From assembly GCA_963935005.1 (NCBI GenBank), contig CAWWAX010000099.1, positions 1 to 5,477 of the forward strand: a DNA stretch of 5,477 bases, in the 5' to 3' direction. The notes below the pieces were generated by a model, which worked only from the letters and a program-made list of their open reading frames with translations, searched no databases and had not been told where the DNA came from. This DNA comes from GCA-2718595 sp963935005. Lineage in GTDB: Bacteria; Gemmatimonadota; Gemmatimonadetes; Longimicrobiales; Gaopeijiaceae. How positions within the stretch are numbered: position 1 is the stretch's first letter; every line of letters starts with the position of its first letter. Below, one piece after another: positions 1 to 4,812 of this stretch. The position numbers and the translations under genes were made by a program.

Positions 1-68
1 AAGTTGAGGTAACTGAGGAAGCTGAGGTAACTGAGGAAGCTGAGGTAACTGAGGAGGAAAAAGAATAA
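1..68 (+). CDS. C-terminal end of an unidentified protein with an acidic EVTEEA-repeat tail (5'-partial)
   Basis: An open frame enters from the left edge (first full codon at base 3) and ends at TAA 66-68. The 21 visible residues are almost all Glu, Val, Thr and Ala, arranged as repeats of Glu-Val-Thr-Glu-Glu-Ala and closing with EEEKE. Such a strongly acidic, low-complexity end is probably a disordered tail. Acidic tails of this kind occur on several ribosomal proteins and chaperones, but nothing here identifies the family and I do not name it. The stop lies 20 nt before the start of the following lipoprotein gene on the same strand, so the two may be cotranscribed. The frame call rests on the uninterrupted in-frame repeat and on the stop codon close to the next gene's ribosome binding site. 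Confidence 0.6.
   Translation, partial: VEVTEEAEVTEEAEVTEEEKE
6..55 (+). repeat. 18-bp in-frame tandem direct repeat
   Basis: The unit GAGGTAACTGAGGAAGCT occurs exactly at 6-23 and 24-41, with a 14-base partial copy at 42-55. Bases 1-5 look like the end of an earlier copy in which GCT has become GTT (Ala to Val). The length is a multiple of three, so copy-number change would lengthen or shorten the acidic tail of the encoded protein without a frameshift. The array probably continues beyond the left edge. Confidence 0.9.
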
Positions 69-70
69 CT

Positions 71-77
71 GAAAGGA
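71..77 (+). promoter_or_regulatory. Ribosome binding site for the TTG start at 89
   Basis: GAAAGGA is a good Shine-Dalgarno-like match. Its AAGGA core (73-77) ends 11 nt before TTG 89. The only nearby in-frame ATG, at 134, has no comparable site upstream. This favours the TTG start, although the spacing is on the long side. Confidence 0.5.
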
Positions 78-88
78 TCAAACTGACC

Positions 89-1489
89 TTGGAAAACTCA
101 CCAAAGTATCCACATCTAAGAACCTGGGCGTTTATGTCGCTCAGGTTCTTCTTGTGGGTGTGTATCGCCAGCACTGGCTGCTCATCTCTCAGTTATCAAG
201 ACCCAACTGATAATGCTATTGCATCCAAGACCATCGAGAACCGTGAAGAAGAAGAGATTCCGATTATTCAAGCGACGGAGAAACCTGATTCAGATCCAAA
301 GTCTAGAGATAGAATAGACGATGTACCAGTTATTTTAACACCAATAATTGGAGTTATTATTCCAGGGGATGCATCCCCTCGTATAATGGAAATAGCCAGT
401 GGCGTTATTGAAGGGATCAGGGTGGCATTGGATGTCTTTGGAGAACACAACGAAAGATTCGGGACACCCGAACTGTTGGTTTTTTCCAAGGGAGATGAAT
501 TAGAAGAAGCGCTAGAGGCAGTAACAGAACTGTCCAGGATGGAACTTGTTGGGATCGTGGCACCGCTGCAGGAAGAGATAATATTGGGGATTTCTCGGCA
601 TAGCGAATCATCTCTTCCCATCATTTCACCTATTTCAGCAGTGATTTCACGTGAAGCTAAACAGGTTATTTCCTTAGTCGGTGCAGACCCTGGTTCTTCC
701 AAGGCGCTGGCACAACAAGCCTTTTCAAGCGGTCTAATGACGGCTGCTATTGTATACTCGCGAGAGCCTGAAAGTACATTCGAAGCGGAGGCTTTTACTG
801 ACGCTTTTCAAGAATTAGGCGGATCTGTATTGGGCAGATTTGAATACCCAATAGGTTCAACATTTTTTGAAGAACATCTTCGAGCCGTAGAGGCTATAAT
901 GCCAGATATACTATTCTTACCGGTACCAGAAGAGGACATCGAACTGATAGCACCACAAGTGACGTTTTTTGGTTTGGACTCATTAGGCATAAGAGTTTTC
1001 GGGACTGCGGGATGGAGTCAGGGGGATGTTTTAAATACGATAGACACTAGGCATACAGATGGGGTTGTCACTTCCAGCCCTTTTCCTCTTGGAGAAATCC
1101 TACCTGGATACCAGGAATTTCTGTCTGCTTATGAAAGGATGCATCAGAGAACGCTACCCAATCTATTCCCCACATTTGGGTATGACGCGGCTTCGATATT
1201 GTTAGAAGGAATGAAGGCGGGTGCTCAGACATCAAAGGAGTTGTTAAAAACATTAGATGGACTTTCCGAAGTGCCCGGTGCTACTGGGATACTTTCTGTA
1301 AAAGATGGGCATGTCGTCCGAAAGCATTTTGTGAGTTGTTTGCAAGACAGAACAAAAATTTTGGTCTTACCCCACCAAAAATCACAACCAATCATGATGC
1401 CGCCTCTTCCTGATCCGGAAACTGACTCAATACCGGAGAATGCTCCAGATCGAATAATGGGATTTCATTGTGCCAATTCAGGATCGTGA
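89..1489 (+). CDS. Periplasmic-binding-protein-fold lipoprotein (LivK / LpoA-like)
   Basis: This 466-residue protein resembles the type 1 periplasmic binding proteins (Peripla_BP_6), the fold of branched-chain amino acid ABC receptors and of the penicillin-binding-protein activator LpoA. From the TTG start, residues 11-30 form a signal peptide (basic Arg11 and Arg19, hydrophobic FFLWVCIA) that ends in a lipobox-like STG before Cys31, the likely lipidated residue. An acidic, Pro-containing spacer (about 32-80) is followed by the two-lobed domain (about 85-415). It opens with GVIIPGDASP and a helix holding GIRVAL. Late motifs are FGYDAASILLEGMKAG (363-378) and GATGILSVKDG (397-407), all typical of this fold. 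A Pro-rich tail holds Cys461, which might pair with Cys417. No permease or ATPase genes are visible, so an envelope role such as LpoA-like activation is as plausible as solute uptake. The ligand cannot be read from sequence. The alternative ATG at 134 (Met16) would still leave a usable signal peptide. The end overlaps the next gene. Confidence 0.85.
   Translation: MENSPKYPHLRTWAFMSLRFFLWVCIASTGCSSLSYQDPTDNAIASKTIENREEEEIPIIQATEKPDSDPKSRDRIDDVPVILTPIIGVIIPGDASPRIMEIASGVIEGIRVALDVFGEHNERFGTPELLVFSKGDELEEALEAVTELSRMELVGIVAPLQEEIILGISRHSESSLPIISPISAVISREAKQVISLVGADPGSSKALAQQAFSSGLMTAAIVYSREPESTFEAEAFTDAFQELGGSVLGRFEYPIGSTFFEEHLRAVEAIMPDILFLPVPEEDIELIAPQVTFFGLDSLGIRVFGTAGWSQGDVLNTIDTRHTDGVVTSSPFPLGEILPGYQEFLSAYERMHQRTLPNLFPTFGYDAASILLEGMKAGAQTSKELLKTLDGLSEVPGATGILSVKDGHVVRKHFVSCLQDRTKILVLPHQKSQPIMMPPLPDPETDSIPENAPDRIMGFHCANSGS
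364..379. repeat. 16-bp perfect palindrome inside the lipoprotein gene
   Basis: AGGGGATGCATCCCCT equals its own reverse complement with no spacer. It lies within codons for residues 92-97 of the lipoprotein (the PGDASP segment), and TATAAT follows at 382-387. No good -35 hexamer sits 16-18 nt upstream of that TATAAT. The symmetry is certain, but any role as an operator or hairpin is unproven. Confidence 0.45.
1486..1489 (+). promoter_or_regulatory. GTGA stop-start overlap (possible translational coupling)
   Basis: The lipoprotein gene's TGA (1487-1489) overlaps the proposed GTG start (1486-1488) of the rRNA methyltransferase gene. Four-base overlaps of this form are a common sign of translational coupling. 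An AGGA (1480-1483) precedes the GTG by only 2 nt, too close for efficient independent initiation, which would make re-initiation by terminating ribosomes more important. If TTG 1468 is the true start, the overlap is 22 nt instead. Confidence 0.5.
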
Positions 1490-2781
1490 TTCCCATTAAG
1501 AGACCACACGATGTATCTGAAGAAACTGTTGATATTAAGGGAATCAATTCGTCGGGTGAAGGAGTGGGAAGGTTGCAAGATGGTAGTGTCATCTTCATCC
1601 CAAGGACTGTTCCTGGAGACACGGTACGAGTTGCGATTATGATTAGAAAATCTCGGTGGTCTAGAGGTAGACTCATTGAAATTATGTCTCCTGGTTTAGA
1701 TAGAGTTGAACCACTGTGTGAATATTATGGAAGTTGTAATGGATGCGCCCTACAGCATATTGACTATGACGCTCAACTGAAGTGGAAGGTCAACTCTGTA
1801 GAAGAATCTTTTAAGCGTATAGCAGGCATGGAGGTTGCTGTTTCTTGTATAGAAGGAAGCCCTGAGGAGTATAACTATCGTTCCCAGTTGAATTTCACTT
1901 TATTGCGTCTACCAAATTCGAGAGTAATAGCTGGATTTCATTCCCTCGATTCTCCCCAGAGGATAGAAGATATAGAGGAAAATTGTGTCCTTGGAGAAGA
2001 AAGCTTGATTAAAGTTTGGCAATCGTTGCGCGCAAGTTGGGGAGAAAATGCGAGATTGCTTCCTGCTGGAAAGAAGCTAAGCCTCACTCTTCGAACTGTG
2101 CAGGGGGGCATCGTCCTAGTGATTCGAGGTGGACAGGGTCCCGGAAGACCAGATTTGTTAATTGGGAAGATTTCCGAACTGATCTCAATTTGGAGCATAG
2201 ACAGCAAGGGCAATAAAAATTTGCTTGCAGGATCAAAACGATTGTTTGATCATAGGCTTGGAAACACTGTAGAAATTGAAGCTACTAGCTTCCTTCAAGC
2301 AAATCGTAAATGCGAGATCCTCTTGAATGATTGGGTTTGCGATCAGGTCAATCCGCACAAGGGTATGCGTTTGATAGACGCTTATTGCGGTTTTGGCTCT
2401 TACGGTAGGAGTATGATGGTCCAGGGGGTAGAGGTAGTCGGAATAGAGCGGGATTTAGATAACGATGTGGTTCTCGACTGCGATGGTTCTGGAAGCTTGA
2501 AGTGTCTCAAGGGCACTGTCGAGATGGTGCTTCCAAGAGTGCTTCCTGCTGATGCCATAATTCTTAATCCTCCCAGGATAGGATTAAGTGAATTAGTTAG
2601 CACTTTGATAAAAGATAGGGGGCCGTACTTGGTAATCTATGTTAGTTGTGATCCAGCCACTTTAGCAAGAGATATCGCCAGAATAGGTGACGCTTATGAA
2701 ATCACTGAAGTCCGCAGTTTTGATTTGTTTCCGCAGACCCCACACACAGAAACTGTAGCTGTGATGCATAGAAAGATGTAG
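1486..2781 (+). CDS. rlmD: TRAM-domain 23S rRNA (uracil-C5)-methyltransferase, RlmD-like
   Basis: This is a TrmA/RlmC/RlmD-family enzyme that transfers a methyl group from S-adenosylmethionine to C5 of a uracil in RNA, in 23S rRNA for RlmD. Counting from GTG 1486 (431 residues, close to E. coli RlmD), a TRAM RNA-binding domain spans about 15-69. The Cys78, Cys84, Cys87 and Cys167 set matches the family's 4Fe-4S ligands (C-x5-C-x2-C plus one distant Cys). The methyltransferase domain shows FLQAN (269-273), the SAM loop DAYCGFG (298-304), ERD (321-323) and NPPR (361-364). The catalytic nucleophile is Cys388 in YVSCDPATLARD, and the general-base Glu422 lies in HTETVAV. NPPR in place of DPPR also occurs in RlmC. 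The TRAM domain favours RlmD or a dual RlmCD over TrmA or RlmC, but the exact target uridine is not certain. GTG 1486 overlaps the upstream stop as GTGA. TTG 1468 is an alternative start, with GGGA 5 nt upstream, and would add six residues. Confidence 0.88.
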   Translation: MIPIKRPHDVSEETVDIKGINSSGEGVGRLQDGSVIFIPRTVPGDTVRVAIMIRKSRWSRGRLIEIMSPGLDRVEPLCEYYGSCNGCALQHIDYDAQLKWKVNSVEESFKRIAGMEVAVSCIEGSPEEYNYRSQLNFTLLRLPNSRVIAGFHSLDSPQRIEDIEENCVLGEESLIKVWQSLRASWGENARLLPAGKKLSLTLRTVQGGIVLVIRGGQGPGRPDLLIGKISELISIWSIDSKGNKNLLAGSKRLFDHRLGNTVEIEATSFLQANRKCEILLNDWVCDQVNPHKGMRLIDAYCGFGSYGRSMMVQGVEVVGIERDLDNDVVLDCDGSGSLKCLKGTVEMVLPRVLPADAIILNPPRIGLSELVSTLIKDRGPYLVIYVSCDPATLARDIARIGDAYEITEVRSFDLFPQTPHTETVAVMHRKM

Positions 2782-2825
2782 GATGATGACACAACCAGAG
2801 ATTGGTGACGTTCATGACTCAGATT

Positions 2826-2830
2826 AGGGA
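2826..2830 (+). promoter_or_regulatory. Ribosome binding site deciding the GTG start at 2839
   Basis: AGGGA lies 8 nt upstream of GTG 2839, an ideal spacing. An in-frame TGA at 2815-2817 excludes any start further upstream, and no ATG occurs in that frame before 2839. The site therefore settles the non-ATG start of the mutase gene. Confidence 0.65.
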
Positions 2831-2838
2831 AAGCCGTT

Positions 2839-4386
2839 GTGAAGGGAAAATCTGATTTATACTTGCAAAATGATCCTGAAAAACAAGGACCACATCGTAG
2901 GGGACAATCCGAAGAACCAGGAACATTCCCTTTCACCCGTGGAATACATCCGAGTATGTATCAGGGCCGCTATTGGACTATGCGGCAATATGCAGGATTC
3001 GGCACTGCAGAAGAAACCAATCGGAGATATCATTATCTCTTAAATGAAGGTACAAGTGGTCTTTCGGTAGCGTTCGATCTTCCTACGCAGATGGGTTTGG
3101 ATTCGGACCATTCCATGGCCAATGGAGAAGTTGGTCGAGTAGGTGTGGCGATAGATTCACTCGATGACATGAGGAGATTATTTTCGGGAATATCGCTTGA
3201 TGAAGTGTCTACTTCAATGACGATAAATTCTACGGCAGCTATTTTGCTCTCCATGTACATCAGTTTAGCAGACGAACGGGGTGTAAGTAGAAAATCCTTA
3301 GCGGGCACAGTCCAGAACGATATCCTCAAAGAATATGTCGCTCGGGGAACCTATATTTATCCAGTGGAAGAGAGCCTTAGATTAGTCTCTGACTTGACTG
3401 TTTTTTGTTCGAATGAGTTGCCAGCCTGGAATCCCATATCAATATCAGGTTATCATATTCGAGAGGCTGGTTCAACGGCTGTACAAGAGGTCGCATTTAC
3501 TTTGGCTAATGGTTTTGAATATGTGGAAAGATTGTTGGCAAGGGGAATGAATCTAGAGGAGTTTGCGCCCCGTTTGTCTTTTTTCTTCGCTGCACATAAT
3601 GACATGTTCGAAGAAGTGGCAAAATTCAGGGCTGCTAGAAGACTTTGGGCTCAGACTATGAAGGCAAAGTATGGAGCATCGGACAGGTCTTGTTGGCTCC
3701 GGTTTCACACGCAAACAGGGGGGTCTACCTTAACAGCTCAGCAGCCTATGAATAATGCGGCTAGGGTTACGATACAAGCAATGGCGGCAGTGCTGGGTGG
3801 CACTCAGTCTTTACATACTAACGGATTCGATGAAGCCTTAAATTTGCCGACAACTGATTCTGCCAAGTTAGCGTTGCGAACCCAACAGATAATTGCACAT
3901 GAGTCAGGGATAGCGAAAGTGACAGATCCATTGGCTGGTAGTTACTATATTGAAGAATTGACCGACAAAATTGTGGAGATGTCTCGGGACTATTTGAATC
4001 ACATTGCTACGCTAGGTGGAGCAACAGATGGAATCGCTTTTATGCAGGAAGAGATCGCTGCAGCTGCATATTCTCACCAGAAAAGTGTTGAAGCAGGGAA
4101 AAGTGTGGTTGTGGGAGTGAATCAATTTGTTGAGGAAGCAGCAGCTCCCCCCTCGACTGTGCCTGCTAATTATTTAGAATTAGAAGAAAATCAGTGCCGT
4201 TCTCTGGCGAGGATGAAAGCCCGGAGAGATGAGCAGAAAGTTAAAAATGCTTGTGACGATGTCCGAAAGGCCGTGAAATCCGAAAGGAACTTAATCCCAG
4301 TATTCATAGGTGCTGTCAAGGCAGGTGTTACCTTGGGTGAGATCAGTGAAATTTTACGAATGGAATGGGGTGAGTATCAGGCCTAG
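2839..4386 (+). CDS. Methylmalonyl-CoA mutase, large (catalytic, alpha-type) subunit
   Basis: The product (515 residues) is the TIM-barrel catalytic subunit of an adenosylcobalamin-dependent acyl-CoA mutase, which interconverts methylmalonyl-CoA and succinyl-CoA in propionate and branched-chain catabolism. Visible family blocks are FPFTRGIHPSMY (30-41), MRQYAGFGTAEETN (48-61), GLSVAFDLPTQMG (74-86), GTVQNDILKEY (156-166), SISGYHIREAG (201-211), APRLSFFFAAHNDMFEE (243-259) and FHTQTGGSTLTAQQP (289-303). The specificity positions known from Propionibacterium mutase (Tyr89, Arg207, His244) align with Tyr51, Arg169 and His206. Isobutyryl-CoA mutase has Phe and Gln at the first two, so methylmalonyl-CoA is the expected substrate. 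The protein ends at the barrel with a helical tail (about 445-515). It lacks the C-terminal B12-binding domain with its DxHxxG motif, so it must pair with a separate small subunit, as in archaeal and other split mutases. No such subunit, MeaB-type chaperone or epimerase gene is visible nearby. Val176 replaces the second Pro of the usual YPP motif. The GTG start is supported by AGGGA 8 nt upstream. Confidence 0.93.
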   Translation: MKGKSDLYLQNDPEKQGPHRRGQSEEPGTFPFTRGIHPSMYQGRYWTMRQYAGFGTAEETNRRYHYLLNEGTSGLSVAFDLPTQMGLDSDHSMANGEVGRVGVAIDSLDDMRRLFSGISLDEVSTSMTINSTAAILLSMYISLADERGVSRKSLAGTVQNDILKEYVARGTYIYPVEESLRLVSDLTVFCSNELPAWNPISISGYHIREAGSTAVQEVAFTLANGFEYVERLLARGMNLEEFAPRLSFFFAAHNDMFEEVAKFRAARRLWAQTMKAKYGASDRSCWLRFHTQTGGSTLTAQQPMNNAARVTIQAMAAVLGGTQSLHTNGFDEALNLPTTDSAKLALRTQQIIAHESGIAKVTDPLAGSYYIEELTDKIVEMSRDYLNHIATLGGATDGIAFMQEEIAAAAYSHQKSVEAGKSVVVGVNQFVEEAAAPPSTVPANYLELEENQCRSLARMKARRDEQKVKNACDDVRKAVKSERNLIPVFIGAVKAGVTLGEISEILRMEWGEYQA

Positions 4387-4411
4387 TCACTTTCACCACA
4401 GTTGTTACTTT

Positions 4412-4417
4412 GAGGGG
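4412..4417 (+). promoter_or_regulatory. Shine-Dalgarno-like GAGGGG in the gap before fmdB
   Basis: GAGGGG is the strongest ribosome-binding-like sequence in the 76-nt gap. It lies 7 nt before ATG 4425 but 45 nt before the fmdB ATG at 4463, too far to serve fmdB directly. It therefore supports translation of the mini-ORF rather than of fmdB itself. Confidence 0.4.
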
Positions 4418-4424
4418 CCAATAA

Positions 4425-4463
4425 ATGCTAATAATAGGATTATTTTTAAATAAAAGACCATAA
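4425..4463 (+). CDS. Possible 12-codon leader peptide overlapping the fmdB start
   Basis: ATG 4425 opens a frame encoding MLIIGLFLNKRP and stops at TAA 4461-4463. The last base of the stop is the first base of the fmdB ATG, giving TAATG. A GAGGGG lies 7 nt upstream of its ATG, whereas fmdB itself has only a weak AAAAGA before its start. The arrangement would suit translational coupling, in which ribosomes finishing the leader re-initiate on fmdB. The peptide is hydrophobic with a basic end and resembles nothing I recognise. A frame this short can easily arise by chance, so it is a candidate only; its support is the ribosome binding site and the exact stop-start overlap. Confidence 0.3.
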   Translation: MLIIGLFLNKRP

Positions 4464-4786
4464 TGCCTACTTACGAATATCGATGTTCTGAAGGTCATGG
4501 GTTCGAACGGTTTCAAAGTATGAGTGATGAGTCCATATCCAAGTGCCCAGAATGTGGAGCTGTATCTGAGCGGCTACTTTCCGGGGGAGCAGGCTTCATC
4601 TTTAAAGGTGAAGGATTTTATATTACAGACTATCGAAGCGAGGATTATAAAAAAGCCGCTTCGTCTGATAGTGAGGCTGCTAAAAGTTCGGGATCGAAAC
4701 CAAGTCCGAGTGAGGCAGATTCCTCCTCACCAAGTACTTCGGGTTCAGGAAAGATGGGAAGCAAAACTGATTCTACTAGTGATTAA
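4463..4786 (+). CDS. FmdB-family zinc-ribbon protein with serine-rich tail
   Basis: The 107-residue product matches the FmdB putative regulatory family (CxxC_CxxC_SSSS type). It begins MPTYEYRC, continues FQSMSDE (17-23) and KCPECG (27-32), and then has the family-typical LLSGGAGFIFKGEGFYITDY (38-57). Residues about 65-107 form a disordered tail rich in Ser, Lys, Pro and Asp. The usual first zinc knuckle CxxC is changed here: Cys8 is followed by Ser-Glu-Gly-His, so His12 is the probable second ligand, with Cys28 and Cys31 as the other pair. The family is named after a Methylophilus protein linked to control of amide and formamide uptake genes, but its general role is poorly defined and regulation here is an assumption. 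ATG 4463 is the only possible start, because an in-frame TAA lies at 4451-4453. The gene is 26 nt upstream of argS and may be coupled to the mini-ORF before it. Confidence 0.87.
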   Translation: MPTYEYRCSEGHGFERFQSMSDESISKCPECGAVSERLLSGGAGFIFKGEGFYITDYRSEDYKKAASSDSEAAKSSGSKPSPSEADSSSPSTSGSGKMGSKTDSTSD

Positions 4787-4812
4787 GCTCAATGGGGAGC
4801 TGTAAGAATTCT

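Noticed and set aside
268..702. 144-codon open frame on the minus strand opposite the lipoprotein gene
   Set aside because: It is antisense to a well-supported gene, its translation is Ser/Ile-rich with no domain, and it has no credible ribosome binding context; it is a shadow of the coding strand.
1938..2213. Minus-strand open frame opposite the rRNA methyltransferase gene
   Set aside because: It lies wholly inside a gene with a complete catalytic motif set and resembles no family; it is a shadow.
2231..2251. 7-bp inverted repeat GATCAAA / TTTGATC with a 7-nt loop in the rRNA methyltransferase gene
   Set aside because: It is short, lies inside conserved coding sequence and has no promoter or T-run beside it; short inverted repeats like this are common by chance.
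2791..2808. Short ACCA/TGGT hairpin after the rRNA methyltransferase stop, considered as a terminator
   Set aside because: The stem is only four base pairs and no T-run follows, so it does not fit a rho-independent terminator.
2783..2827. 14-codon mini-ORF (MMTQPEIGDVHDSD) in the gap before the mutase gene
   Set aside because: It has no properly spaced ribosome binding site, ends 11 nt before the mutase start without overlapping it, and its end coincides with the mutase gene's own binding site; chance is the simpler explanation.
4402..4437. Possible promoter before fmdB (TTGTTA with downstream TAATAA)
   Set aside because: The spacing between the candidate -35 and -10 elements is about 21 nt, too long, and the region is simply AT-rich; no promoter can be called with confidence.
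4524..4805. 93-codon plus-strand frame overlapping fmdB in another frame
   Set aside because: The FmdB frame has the conserved start, zinc ligands and family blocks; the other frame has none and exists because the Ser-rich tail codons avoid stops.
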